From NCBI GenBank assembly GCA_900105225.1, contig LT629764.1, positions 5,166,501-5,230,500 of the forward strand: DNA of 64,000 nt, read 5' to 3'. Of the stretch, positions 26,284 to 35,571 are shown in pieces (position 1 is the stretch's first letter; the number at the start of each line of letters is the position of its first letter). The notes under the pieces were generated by a model that saw only the letters and a program-made list of their open reading frames with translations, did no database searches and was not told the DNA's origin. The stretch is from Paenibacillaceae bacterium GAS479. Lineage in GTDB: Bacteria > Bacillota > Bacilli > Paenibacillales > Paenibacillaceae. A program made the position numbers and the translations under genes.

Positions 26284-26748
26284 TCATACATGCTTATTAA
26301 GAAAATCCATATATTCATCCTTTGTTAGACCGAACAAAATAGAATCATGATATCTTCCGTTTATGTAGAACACTTGACGCCGGACTCCTTCTTGAATGCA
26401 TCCTACTTTTCTAAGCATAGCAGCCGATGGCTCGTTTCCTTCAAGAACATAGTCATTGAATTTATGAAGTCTACGTTCGAAAAAAGCATATTTTAAAAGG
26501 ATGTGTACTGCCCGAGTACCATACCCCTTGCCGCGGTAGGGCTTATCAATTACGATGCCAATGCTGAATGTGCCATTCCTTTCGTCAATGCTGTTTAAAT
26601 TAATGCCGCCTAGGCTTTCACCATTTAAGTCCTCAATAGTAAACATAATTCTACCGTTTGTTGAAGAAAAGTCTGTATTATCCTCGACAAACTTTTTTGC
26701 TTCTGAAATTGTAGGTGGTAATTCTATCGCACATTGTAATACGCCCAA
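26284..26748 (-). pseudogene. GNAT acetyltransferase, probably 5'-truncated
   Basis: 154 residues can be read from a TTG at 26748, with the RimJ/RimL-type GNAT core: GIVIDKPYRGKGYGTRAVHI (acetyl-CoA binding, about 67-86), then LEGNEPSAAMLRKVG and the family end FYINGRYHDSILFGL. The first 25-30 residues normal for this family are missing. The frame runs 16 more codons upstream as domain-like sequence (FRKWAQNAVGIVGGLGVLQ) before a stop, without a proper start or ribosome-binding site. I read it as a remnant cut at its 5' end, near 26800, next to the importer operon. A short functional form starting at TTG cannot be excluded. Confidence 0.6.
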
Positions 26749-26887
26749 ACCTCCAACGATGCCAACCGCATTCTGAGCCCATTTCCTAAAATATTAGACC
26801 AATACCCGAAGAAATCAGAAAGCTGCCGATTGGGGCGGCGGTACAATTAGGGTACAAATCAACTCAGATGAAAGAGAGGCGCATCCA

Positions 26888-27793
26888 ATGGTTCACGCAA
26901 CAAAAAATGCTATGCGTAGATACGGCGTGATGTACGCCCTGCTGCTGCCGGGACTGTTATATTTCGTCATTTTCAAATATGTACCAATGGTGTACATCGC
27001 CGCTGCCTTCAAAGACTACAACGTCTTGCAAGGACTTTGGGAGAGCCCCTGGATCGGCTGGCAAAACTTCGAGACCTTTTTTAACGGTGTGTATGCAGGA
27101 CAAATTATCGGCAATACGATGCTTATCTCGGCATACAAGCTGATCTTTTCGTTCCCGGCGCCGATCATCCTCGCGCTTATGCTAAACGCCGTTACATCCA
27201 ACGGCTTCAAGCGAACGATCCAGACGCTGACATACTTACCGCACTTTTTATCCTGGGTTGTCATATACGGTCTGCTGGTCGCCTTCCTGGCGCCGGGATC
27301 TGGTCTCGTTAATCAGTTATTTAATACGTTCGGCTTGGACCGAATTTCATTCCTGACTGAATCGGGCTTGATCCGCTCGCTCATCGTAACCACGGACATT
27401 TGGCAGTCGATCGGCTGGGGTGCAATTATCTACCTGGCTTCTCTGGCTGGTATCGATCCAAGCTTATACGAGGCTGCCAAAGTAGATGGAGCTTCCCGAT
27501 GGAGGCAACTATGGCATATTACGCTTCCCGGCATTCGCAACGTAATTATTTTGCTGCTCGTGCTGCGGCTTAGCGCCATCCTCGATGTCGGCTTCGACCA
27601 AATTTTCATTATGCTGAATCCGCTTAATCAGGAGAAGGCAGACGTCATTGAAACATGGGTGTACCGAGTAGGCATGCAGGAAGGCCGCATCGGACTTGCA
27701 ACTGCGGTCGGGCTGTTCAAATCCATTATCGGATTTGTGCTCGTGCTCGGCGCGAATAAAATTGCCAAAAAATTCGACGGACAGATCTGGTAG
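26888..27793 (+). CDS. ABC transporter permease, LplB type
   Basis: 301 residues, six predicted helices, N terminus YALLLPGLLYFVIFKYVPM typical of the LplB/YtcP-associated group of polysaccharide-uptake permeases. The EAA loop is at about residues 196-215 (EAAKVDGASRWRQLWHITLP). It forms the inner-membrane channel with the next gene. GAGAGGCG precedes the ATG. It is the first gene of the second importer, 18 bp from its partner. No ATPase gene is present here either. Confidence 0.92.
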   Translation: MVHATKNAMRRYGVMYALLLPGLLYFVIFKYVPMVYIAAAFKDYNVLQGLWESPWIGWQNFETFFNGVYAGQIIGNTMLISAYKLIFSFPAPIILALMLNAVTSNGFKRTIQTLTYLPHFLSWVVIYGLLVAFLAPGSGLVNQLFNTFGLDRISFLTESGLIRSLIVTTDIWQSIGWGAIIYLASLAGIDPSLYEAAKVDGASRWRQLWHITLPGIRNVIILLLVLRLSAILDVGFDQIFIMLNPLNQEKADVIETWVYRVGMQEGRIGLATAVGLFKSIIGFVLVLGANKIAKKFDGQIW

Positions 27794-27811
27794 AAAGGAG
27801 AATCCCATCCC

Positions 27812-28684
27812 ATGGAGCAAACAACGATTTGGAGCCGTCTTGGAAAAGGACTTAACTATACGCTGCTGACTTTGCTCGCCGCGTCCTGCGTCATTCCGTT
27901 TCTGTACGTCATCAGCGTATCGCTGACCCCGATCTCGGAAGTCATCCGAAAGGACGGTCTTGTCCTCATTCCATCCAACATTACGTGGACGGCTTATGAG
28001 GAAATTATGCAGGGGGGCCGATTGCTCGACGCTTACAAGGTTACAATTTTCCGCGTAGTTGTCGGGACTCTGCTCAATATGCTGTTCACCGTCACGATGG
28101 CGCTGCCGCTTTCTCGCAAGGCGCTTCCGGGACGAAGCGGTTTTCTGATGTTCGTCGTATTCACCATGCTATTTAGTGGAGGCATGATCCCGAGTTATCT
28201 GATCGTCAAAGAAGTTGGGCTGCTCAATTCCGAATGGGCGCTCATTATCCCGGGATTGGTCAACGCGTTTTATCTGATGATCGTAAAAAGCTTTTTTGAG
28301 CAGCTGCCCGAAGCGATTGACGAGGCGGCGCGCATCGATGGAGCAGGCGAAATCGCGATTTTGATCCGCATTATTTTGCCGCTGTCGATGCCGGTAATCG
28401 CTACAATAGGACTCTTCTATGCCGTCTGGCACTGGAACAGCTACTTCGACGCTTTGCTGTACATCAATAACCCGGAAAACCAGCCAGTGCAGCTGTTCCT
28501 GCGGCAAATTCTGCTCGCTTCCGTCGCCATCAGCGGGGATGCCGCCGAAGCGGCCAACTCCGTCAATCCCGTGTCGGTGCAGATGGCCTCGGTTGTCGTG
28601 ACAACACTTCCGATCGTCGCTGTGTACCCCTTCATTCAAAAGCATTTTACGAAAGGTGTCCTTGTCGGCTCCGTCAAGGGCTGA
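27812..28684 (+). CDS. ABC transporter permease, YtcP type
   Basis: 290 residues with six predicted helices and the YtcP/MalG-type EAA loop (DEAARIDGAGEIAILIRIIL at about residues 170-189). The C terminus ends QKHFTKGVLVGSVKG, which is characteristic of this subfamily. It pairs with the LplB-type permease immediately upstream and takes substrate from the lipoprotein at 28764. AAAGGAG lies before the ATG. Confidence 0.93.
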   Translation: MEQTTIWSRLGKGLNYTLLTLLAASCVIPFLYVISVSLTPISEVIRKDGLVLIPSNITWTAYEEIMQGGRLLDAYKVTIFRVVVGTLLNMLFTVTMALPLSRKALPGRSGFLMFVVFTMLFSGGMIPSYLIVKEVGLLNSEWALIIPGLVNAFYLMIVKSFFEQLPEAIDEAARIDGAGEIAILIRIILPLSMPVIATIGLFYAVWHWNSYFDALLYINNPENQPVQLFLRQILLASVAISGDAAEAANSVNPVSVQMASVVVTTLPIVAVYPFIQKHFTKGVLVGSVKG

Positions 28685-28763
28685 CCGTTAAACTTGTATA
28701 TCCGGAGTTCAACTCTTGATATAAATCGCATGCTACAATAAAAAAAAGGGAGAGGTTTCTATC

Positions 28764-30356
28764 ATGAAAAAGACGTCATATGCCAGCCTGCTGCTCAGTT
28801 TGGCTGTTCTGTCTGGAATCGTTGCAGGCTGCAGCGGGAACGGCGGCAGCAACAATTCGGAGCCGGCGGCATCCGGGCAACCTCAGTCGAGCGAGCAAAC
28901 AGACAAAAAAATTAAGCTCAGCTTCTACAACACGATTGGTTACCGCCAAACAACACCGATGCCGGCGCTGGAGCAGGATCCGATTCGTCAAATGATCGAG
29001 AAAGATAACAACATCGATCTTGAGATGACGCTTGGCGGCGAGAACTGGAAGGATAAGCTCAATTTGCTCATTACGTCCAGCCAAATTCCCGATATTATTA
29101 CGTTCCCGGACCGCGCTTCAGCCGTCAAATATTACGACCAAGGCTTGCTGGCCGACTTGGACGAGGTGCTTGCGCAATATCCGGATCTGATAGCTTCCTT
29201 TGATCCGACGCGTCTTGAGCCGATGAAATACAAAGGAAAAACAATCGGCGTACCGGCTTCGGAAGGCGTTGGCGGCGTAAACGGCTGGTGGATCAACAGC
29301 ACTTGGCTGAAAAAGCTGAATCTGTCTGAGCCGACGAATCCGCAAGAGCTGCTTGAAGTGATGAAAGCCTTTACGTTCAACGATCCCGACGGAAACGGCA
29401 AAAACGATACGTACGGCTTCGTGGCAATGCTGCCGAAAGACGGAAGTCTCGGCTACAGCACAGCCGGTCCTAAAGGGTTCCAGCAAATCTTCTGGATGTT
29501 CGGCGTACAGCCTAACTTTGTCGATATGAAAGACGGCAAGGTAGTTGTATATAATACCGATCCAAAAACGAAGGAAGCGCTGCAATTCATTAAGGACATG
29601 ATTGACGCCAAAGTGGTCGACCCGGACTGGGTAACGATTGATGACGGACTGAAGCTTGACAATAAAATGTATCAAGGCAAAGTTGGCATTATGGTCGCGG
29701 ACTGGCGCCGGATGGAACCGGCCGACCAACAAAAGATGAAAGAGACCGGCGGCAGCACTCCGGAGTGGAAGCAAATAGCGCCTCCTAAAGGACCTAACGG
29801 CGACCAAATTCTGGACGCGAAGGTATTCCAACAATCGCTGCTCGGCCTTTCTAAGGAAGTAGTGAAGGATGCCGACAAAACGAAACGGGCGATGGAATTC
29901 ATCCAGTATCTCTACACGAGCAAAGAAGCTTATCCTTACCTGTCCTACGGCATCAAAGATAAAACATTCACCGAAACGGGCGGCCAGTTCAAGCTGATTG
30001 ACAAGTCGACTTATAATGAGAAGGAAATCGAATGGCGTTACAACTATGCGTTTGTCCGTAAAGCCGATGACGTCGTATACTTTGACTTCAAAAACCCGAC
30101 AGTGACCAACGCCAACCAGGAGCTAAATAGGAATTATTTGAAAGACAACAACATCAACCCGCGCATCGTCGATACGGACCCTATGGCTCAAGATCGCCTC
30201 AAATATGTCAACGAAATGATGCTGAAATTCGTGACGGGCAAAGAGCCGCTTAGCAACTGGGACAAGTATGTGAAAACGCTTGAAGACAAGTTCAAGCAGG
30301 CTGACGCTGTTGCCGTCTACGAGCAGCAGCTGAAGGATGACGGGGTACTGAAATAA
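28764..30356 (+). CDS. Extracellular solute-binding lipoprotein, LplA/YtcQ type
   Basis: 530 residues: signal peptide with lipobox VAGC (Cys23), a Ser/Gln-rich linker to about 48, then a large type of binding fold (530 rather than about 430 residues) as in LplA/YtcQ proteins of pectin and hemicellulose oligosaccharide importers. Landmarks are FNDPDGNGKNDTYGF, a calcium-loop-like segment found in this family, and GKVGIMVADWRR. It lies 79 bp after the permeases with AAAGGGAGAGG before the ATG. The sugar ligand cannot be told from sequence. Confidence 0.92.
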   Translation: MKKTSYASLLLSLAVLSGIVAGCSGNGGSNNSEPAASGQPQSSEQTDKKIKLSFYNTIGYRQTTPMPALEQDPIRQMIEKDNNIDLEMTLGGENWKDKLNLLITSSQIPDIITFPDRASAVKYYDQGLLADLDEVLAQYPDLIASFDPTRLEPMKYKGKTIGVPASEGVGGVNGWWINSTWLKKLNLSEPTNPQELLEVMKAFTFNDPDGNGKNDTYGFVAMLPKDGSLGYSTAGPKGFQQIFWMFGVQPNFVDMKDGKVVVYNTDPKTKEALQFIKDMIDAKVVDPDWVTIDDGLKLDNKMYQGKVGIMVADWRRMEPADQQKMKETGGSTPEWKQIAPPKGPNGDQILDAKVFQQSLLGLSKEVVKDADKTKRAMEFIQYLYTSKEAYPYLSYGIKDKTFTETGGQFKLIDKSTYNEKEIEWRYNYAFVRKADDVVYFDFKNPTVTNANQELNRNYLKDNNINPRIVDTDPMAQDRLKYVNEMMLKFVTGKEPLSNWDKYVKTLEDKFKQADAVAVYEQQLKDDGVLK

Positions 30357-30424
30357 GGAATATCTGGGAGAAGGGGAGTTTTTGCCTCTTCTTTTCCCTG
30401 TTTCTATGGAAGGAGAACGAGCCC

Positions 30425-32194
30425 ATGAAAGAGCGCATCCGGCATTGGTTCCATGGCATCTCTTTCCGGCTGTTTCTCGTATGTTTTGTGTTTGTATTAG
30501 GTTCCGAAGCGATCATAAGCGCATTATCGTACCGGTATATCGAGAACGAGATTACAGCAAGCCAGCTCGAACAGGCGCGCCAGATGCTCAAAAAAGAAGA
30601 GGAGTACATCGACCTCTACTTTTTGCTGATGCAAAATACGATCGCCCAGCTTTCATCATCCGCCGTTTCTTGGCGCGATGATCTTGAAGCCGCGCAGGCT
30701 GCGCTGGAAAGCGTCTATCGGGAAAATTCCGTGATGCTCTCGGATGTGTATCTGATCCATAAAGATCTTTCCATACTCGGCGGTAATCCGGTCACCAAAA
30801 TTATAAATGATTCCCGCGAAGACCGAAGGCCGCTGTATGAGCTGGCGTTCAGCAACAGTTACGGCTCTGTCAATGTCAGCGAGCCTTATGCCAGCTTTTT
30901 CTCCGGTTGGACGGTTACGTTCGTACGAGCTATTACCGTGAAGGGGAAGCCGATGGCACTTGCTGTCGATCTTAATTTGACCGCGCTCCAGGAAAGGTTG
31001 CAGCGCATCGGCGGCGGCCGCTCCGATCTGCAGCTAGGCATTATGGACCGTGAAGGGCGAGTCATACTGGAGCCGTCCGGCAGCCGGCTGTTCAAGGTGA
31101 TCGATCATCGGCTGCAGTTTGACGGGCGAGACGGGCGCGAGCTTGTTGAAGCGAAGGACGACGTATTCGAGGAGAGGATTGACGGAACGTCGGTGACGAT
31201 TATGAAAACGATTAATCCTCGTACAAAGTGGACGATATTCACACTTTATGATGGGATTGATCTGCAGCAATCGTTGAATCGGCTGGAAACCTTTTTTATC
31301 GGTATTCTCCTGCTTGGCTTCTTGCTTAGTATACTGACGGCCACGTTCGTCGCTCGGATGATCCGAATTCCCGTCAATTATCTCATCCGCAAAATCAATC
31401 TGGTTCAGCACGGCGATCTCAACGTCGCGATATCCAGCCCTCGGCAGGATGAATTTGGCAAGCTGGCGTCGACCTTCGACGATATGTTAGGTCAGATTCG
31501 GACATTGGTCGAGCATGTCAATCTCGGCGAACGCAAAAAGAAAGAGTTGGAGATTCAGGTTCTGCAATCACAGATCAATCCGCATTTCCTCTATAATACG
31601 CTGGGCTCGATCAGCAATGTGGTCGCTTTTGAGCGTTACCATGAGGTGGATAATATCATCGAGGCTCTGATATCGATTTTGGAATACGGAATTACCGACT
31701 TCTCTGACCGGGCTAGCCTGGAACAGGAGCTGCGGAATGTCAGGGATTATCTTTACATCCAACAGATTCGCTATGATTGCCAATTCGAGCTTATAGAAGA
31801 GATAGATCCCGAAACGCTGAAGCTGCCCGTGCTTCGCATGGCGCTTCAGCCGATTGTTGAGAATAGTATTTTCCACGGTTATGCGGGCGGCCGCAAGTCG
31901 GGTTCGATACGATTATCTGCGATCCGCCGTGAAGGCATGCTCGAGATTGTTGTTGCGGATGACGGAATCGGCATGACTGCTGAGCAGACGAGCAGGCTAC
32001 TAATAGAGAACCCTGAACAAAAAAATTGGGATCGGCGCAAACGAATTGGCTTGTACAATATTCACCAGCGGATACGGTTGAACTATGGCGAGCCTTATTG
32101 TCTCAGCGTTTGGAGCGAGCCGGGCCGAGGAACGAGGGTTACGCTTACGTTCCCGGATGAAGCAGGTCAAGCAGGAAGTTGGATAGGAGAGTGA
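30425..32194 (+). CDS. Sensor histidine kinase, YesM type
   Basis: 589 residues. Membrane segments at about 13-35 and 280-302 enclose a large extracytoplasmic sensor domain. A HAMP domain follows (about 305-357), then the His kinase domain with INPHFLYNTLGSIS, phosphoacceptor His387, and an HATPase with EIVVADDGIGM and RIGLYNIHQRI. This is the LytS/YesM class. The gene follows the importer lipoprotein by 68 bp and is followed by its cognate regulator. In Paenibacillus such pairs sense an extracellular saccharide, often with the binding protein, and induce the adjacent importer (family knowledge; inferred here). Confidence 0.93.
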   Translation: MKERIRHWFHGISFRLFLVCFVFVLGSEAIISALSYRYIENEITASQLEQARQMLKKEEEYIDLYFLLMQNTIAQLSSSAVSWRDDLEAAQAALESVYRENSVMLSDVYLIHKDLSILGGNPVTKIINDSREDRRPLYELAFSNSYGSVNVSEPYASFFSGWTVTFVRAITVKGKPMALAVDLNLTALQERLQRIGGGRSDLQLGIMDREGRVILEPSGSRLFKVIDHRLQFDGRDGRELVEAKDDVFEERIDGTSVTIMKTINPRTKWTIFTLYDGIDLQQSLNRLETFFIGILLLGFLLSILTATFVARMIRIPVNYLIRKINLVQHGDLNVAISSPRQDEFGKLASTFDDMLGQIRTLVEHVNLGERKKKELEIQVLQSQINPHFLYNTLGSISNVVAFERYHEVDNIIEALISILEYGITDFSDRASLEQELRNVRDYLYIQQIRYDCQFELIEEIDPETLKLPVLRMALQPIVENSIFHGYAGGRKSGSIRLSAIRREGMLEIVVADDGIGMTAEQTSRLLIENPEQKNWDRRKRIGLYNIHQRIRLNYGEPYCLSVWSEPGRGTRVTLTFPDEAGQAGSWIGE

Positions 32195-32199
32195 CAGTT

Positions 32200-33792
32200 A
32201 TGAGAGAGGTCACCTGTTTCATCGTTGATGACGAGCCTCCAATGGTCCATCGGCTGGAGCATTATTTCGGGCAATGGAAGGAACGGCGATTACCATTCAG
32301 GCTTGTCGGTCATGCCTATTCTGGAGAGGAAGCTTTGGAGCAGGCCGCTGGGCTGAAGCCGGATCTCATTTTGACGGACATCGTAATGCCAGGCATGGGC
32401 GGTATTGAGCTAATTCGCGAGCTTCGCGAACGGCTGCCTCGCACGGAGTTCATTATTTTAAGCGCGTACTCGGAATTTGCCACGGCTAGAGAAGCGATCG
32501 CCATGGGAGTATTTGAATATCTGGTCAAAGTCCCGCTACGCGAGGAGGATGTTCGAACAGCATTGTCCAAAGTGCGAGACAACTTAATTGCAAGAGAGGA
32601 GAAGGAGCAGAGGCTTCATAGCTTAAGCGGATCCATAAAAGAGAATTCGTATCGTTTGCGCAAGCATCTGCTGGAAGAGCTTTTGCGCGAGGATGTATCT
32701 GCTGCTGTTATGGAACGCCGCGCAGCTGAGTTGGCTCCTGGCTTCGTTCCGCGCCAATATGCTTGTTTTGCCATCCGCTTCGACAACTACGACAGCTTCT
32801 GTGCAGAGTATTCCCCAGCTGACCGCATCAAGCTGAAGTATGCCATGATGAACATTGTTGAGGAAGTGCTTCAGGGGATGGGGGGAAGCTTCGCTTGCGA
32901 GCTGCAGCCGAGCGTCATTGTAGCTTTTGTGGCCATTCAGGCAAATAGTGAACAATCGTTCGACCACAAATGTTACGAGCTGGGGGGCAATCTTCTTGAA
33001 TCGCTCAAAACGTATTTGAGGATTTCCGTTTCTGTGGGCGTAAGCCGAATGTATCATGGCTGGGGCTCTGCTGCAGCAGCTTACGAGGAGGCAGAGGGAG
33101 CGCTTGCGGACACTTTTTATGCCAGCTTCGGTACGGTTATAACGCCAAGTAAAAGGCTGATCTGCATCGAAAATGATTGGCGCGAGCTAACTAAACGCTT
33201 CGAGTTAGCTCTGCAACGGGTAAGTGCCCAAACCGCCCGTGAAGTGCTCGCACCGTTGCTGCCTCTGCTGCATGATCACCGCGTTAATCCCGCCAAGCTG
33301 ATCGCCTACATCGAAGGCTGGAGCATTCGACTTCGACAGCGGCTGCTGCCGACCGAGCATGCCGAAGCAGATGCTGGCGGCGGTGCTTTCTCCGGTTGCA
33401 TGCGGTTGCATCAGCTGATTGAGCGTTTGCGGCTGCAATGGGAACGCATCGAGTCGCTTGCAGAAGGAAACGGCTTGCGACCTGAGATGATCAAGGCCAT
33501 CCGTTATGTTGAGGATCATTTGACAGAATCGATCTCGCTTCGTCTTGTAGCCGAGCATATTCATTTGAACCCATCCTATGTAAGTGAGCTGTTCAAAAAA
33601 GAGCTTGGTATCAACTTTACTGATTTTGTCTCGAAAAGAAGAATTGAGCGGGCAATTGAGCTGCTGCGCAAAAAAAACCATTCAAACTTGGAGCTGGCTG
33701 AAGCCGTCGGCGTTCATAATGAGAAGTACTTCTGCACCTTGTTCAAAAAGATAACCGGAACTTCTCCGCAGAAGTTTTTTGCAGAGCAGTAA
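32200..33792 (+). CDS. Response regulator with AraC-type output, YesN type
   Basis: 530 residues from ATG 32200, chosen because TAGGAGA lies 9 nt upstream; an in-frame ATG at 32179 is inside the kinase gene. Receiver domain at 1-120 with FIVDDEPP, LTDIVMPGMGG (phospho-acceptor Asp60) and YLVKVPL. Note VKV where most receivers have KP: the conserved Lys is kept. A middle region of about 250 residues of the YesN type follows. The C-terminal AraC DNA-binding domain has SLRLVAEHIHLNPSYVSELF and ending FKKITGTSPQKF. It likely activates the importer operon 26888-30356. Confidence 0.92.
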   Translation: MREVTCFIVDDEPPMVHRLEHYFGQWKERRLPFRLVGHAYSGEEALEQAAGLKPDLILTDIVMPGMGGIELIRELRERLPRTEFIILSAYSEFATAREAIAMGVFEYLVKVPLREEDVRTALSKVRDNLIAREEKEQRLHSLSGSIKENSYRLRKHLLEELLREDVSAAVMERRAAELAPGFVPRQYACFAIRFDNYDSFCAEYSPADRIKLKYAMMNIVEEVLQGMGGSFACELQPSVIVAFVAIQANSEQSFDHKCYELGGNLLESLKTYLRISVSVGVSRMYHGWGSAAAAYEEAEGALADTFYASFGTVITPSKRLICIENDWRELTKRFELALQRVSAQTAREVLAPLLPLLHDHRVNPAKLIAYIEGWSIRLRQRLLPTEHAEADAGGGAFSGCMRLHQLIERLRLQWERIESLAEGNGLRPEMIKAIRYVEDHLTESISLRLVAEHIHLNPSYVSELFKKELGINFTDFVSKRRIERAIELLRKKNHSNLELAEAVGVHNEKYFCTLFKKITGTSPQKFFAEQ

Positions 33793-33830
33793 GGGATAGG
33801 GAATCTATTTTTACGGGACGTTCCTGATTC

Positions 33831-33877
33831 TTGAATTGAAATAGGTGATGTTATATAGTTGCATTACGAGTGTAATG
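33831..33877 (+). promoter_or_regulatory. Promoter and operator of the TetR gene
   Basis: -35 TTGAAT (33831-33836) and -10 TATAGT (33854-33859), 17-bp spacer. Just downstream is a perfect palindrome CATTAC-GAGT-GTAATG at 33862-33877, covering the expected transcription start. A second small inverted repeat GAATGATATTC is at 33879-33889. The position suits autorepression by the TetR protein. Confidence 0.68.
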
Positions 33878-33911
33878 TGAATGATATTCAGTCAAAACCA
33901 GGAGGGCGCCC

Positions 33912-34496
33912 GTGAGTACTGAAACGCATGACAAGTATAGGCTGATTTTACAGGCAGCCATCGAGATCATTTCAGAGAAAGGTTTGTACAACACTTCTAT
34001 CTCTGACATCGTGAAAAAGGCCGGCGTAGCCCAAGGTACCTTTTATCTATACTTCCGTTCGAAGAATGCCTTGATTCCAGCCATCGCGCAAAACCTGATA
34101 ACGATCACGATGGAGAAGATGAAGGAGAACAGCAATAAACATACCGATTTTAACGGTTTTCTACAGACGTTTATCGAAGCGATCTACACTATTACGGACG
34201 AGTACAAAGACGTCATCGTGCTTTGTTATTCCGGTCTCGCAATCGATCATTCGATGGAGATATGGGAATCCATTTACCAACCGTATTACGAATGGTTCGA
34301 AACGGAGCTCAAGCGGGGCATTGAGCAAGGGGAAATTATTGAACAGACCAATATGCAATGGACGAGCAAGCTCATCATTAACTTGGTAGAGAACGCGGCG
34401 GAGCGATTCTATATTGGCCGGGACCAAGACATGACGAAGGAGCAGTCCATGACCGAGGTATTCCATTTTGTGCGCCGATCTTTGACAGTGAAGTAA
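33912..34496 (+). CDS. TetR family transcriptional regulator
   Basis: 194 residues from GTG 33912 with AGGAGGG upstream. N-terminal helix-turn-helix at about 30-52 (SISDIVKKAGVAQGTFYLYF) is the classic TetR signature; the remaining helices form a ligand-binding and dimer domain. It is transcribed alone from the promoter with the palindromic operator at 33862-33877 and closed by a terminator, so it looks autoregulated. The ligand and other targets are unknown. No efflux gene is adjacent; the nearest MFS gene is 11 kb away. Confidence 0.9.
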   Translation: MSTETHDKYRLILQAAIEIISEKGLYNTSISDIVKKAGVAQGTFYLYFRSKNALIPAIAQNLITITMEKMKENSNKHTDFNGFLQTFIEAIYTITDEYKDVIVLCYSGLAIDHSMEIWESIYQPYYEWFETELKRGIEQGEIIEQTNMQWTSKLIINLVENAAERFYIGRDQDMTKEQSMTEVFHFVRRSLTVK

Positions 34497-34574
34497 TCTT
34501 AGGCCAAAAAGGGATCGAGCGCGAACACTTTCGACGAATACAAAGTATTACTTGGCATTACCTGAAATAGGAAC

Positions 34575-34620
34575 AGCGGCAATCTTGGACTTTATTTTGA
34601 CGTCCTGGATTGCCGCTTTT
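34575..34620 (+). terminator. Terminator of the TetR gene
   Basis: AGCGGCAATC at 34575-34584 pairs with GATTGCCGCT at 34608-34617, with an inner GGAC/GTCC stem, and is followed by TTTT. Confidence 0.78.
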
Positions 34621-34694
34621 AATTTGCTTATTTTTCAAATATCAATAGATTAGATCATCTCTAATTTGAATCCCTTGCATCACACAAAAATCTT

Positions 34695-34724
34695 TTGGAA
34701 TAATTCAGATTAAATTCATATTAT
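34695..34724 (+). promoter_or_regulatory. Candidate promoter of the sigma-factor module
   Basis: TTGGAA (34695-34700) and TATTAT (34719-34724) with an 18-bp spacer, about 120 bp before the first gene of the module. The remainder of the 346-bp gap 34497-34842 is AT-rich and holds only the terminator at 34575. Confidence 0.4.
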
Positions 34725-34842
34725 AGCCTGAGAACCCTTTTTTAAAAAGTAGGGTAGACGAGCCATCTAAAGCCAACAGTTATCACTTTCATCCGTTTTA
34801 TAGAAACAGGAGTGAAAACCACGATAAAGCGGAGGTTGAGCG

Positions 34843-35571
34843 ATGATGAGTGAACAAACCGATAACGTTGAATTAAAAGGGCGTATTTCCGCCGTAAGTG
34901 TTTTGGATTTGAGACGAATGAAATCTGTGGAGGAACTGAGCAACATTACTGCAATACAAGCAGTGGGGACGATTCTGTTATCTGACTCCTTCCAAGGTTT
35001 AATAGCCAGCATTCCGATGAAAGCTGTCGGTTCGATTATTTCATTGCCTGAAGGCAGTAAAGTGAACCAGATAGGCGGTACGCTGAAAGTCGGGGGAGAA
35101 TTTCTCGAAAACGCAAGCGCCGACGGCTCAGATATTCTTTTTGTGTCAGGTGAACTAATTATTACGTCTCCCCCTACGAGATTCGGCTACCGACAGCTTA
35201 TCGTCGTCGGGCAACTTTTCATCCCTCGAGGAAGCGAGAGTATCCTAACTCCTTTCATTACTCAATCGAGCGGCGAAATAATTCCTTATGATCACCATAA
35301 TTCAAGGTTTTTTATGGGCCAAGGCCGGTTTGATAGAGAGTTCTTTGAATGTTTGAAAAAACCGATTACGTTGATTCTCAATGGAACCTTTGTGATTGAA
35401 TCTGATGTCAGCAAAGAACTAATTTTGGAGAAGGTGACCGAAATTGTTCAGATGGGTCTTTTGACGGCAGACAAAAAGCTTCTGACTATTCTGACTGTAC
35501 TCGCAGTTGAACAACTGGGCGGCAGTATTCTAGATTCCAGTATATTTGACGGCGAGACAGCCTATGGATGA
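34843..35571 (+). CDS. Hypothetical protein translationally coupled to a sigma factor
   Basis: 242 residues, no signal peptide or membrane segment. Residues about 20-140 are built of short hydrophobic strands separated by Gly or Asn turns (AVGTILLSD, AVGSIISLPEG, QIGGTLKVGGEF, ILFVSGELII, QLIVVGQLFI), suggesting a parallel beta-helix somewhat like bactofilins. Residues 175-242 are more helical. I do not recognise the family and see no catalytic motif. GGAGG lies before the ATG, and the 3' end overlaps the sigma gene by 8 bp. The coupling suggests that it senses something for, or modulates, the sigma factor, or that it is that factor's product; which of these is open. Confidence 0.6.
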   Translation: MMSEQTDNVELKGRISAVSVLDLRRMKSVEELSNITAIQAVGTILLSDSFQGLIASIPMKAVGSIISLPEGSKVNQIGGTLKVGGEFLENASADGSDILFVSGELIITSPPTRFGYRQLIVVGQLFIPRGSESILTPFITQSSGEIIPYDHHNSRFFMGQGRFDREFFECLKKPITLILNGTFVIESDVSKELILEKVTEIVQMGLLTADKKLLTILTVLAVEQLGGSILDSSIFDGETAYG

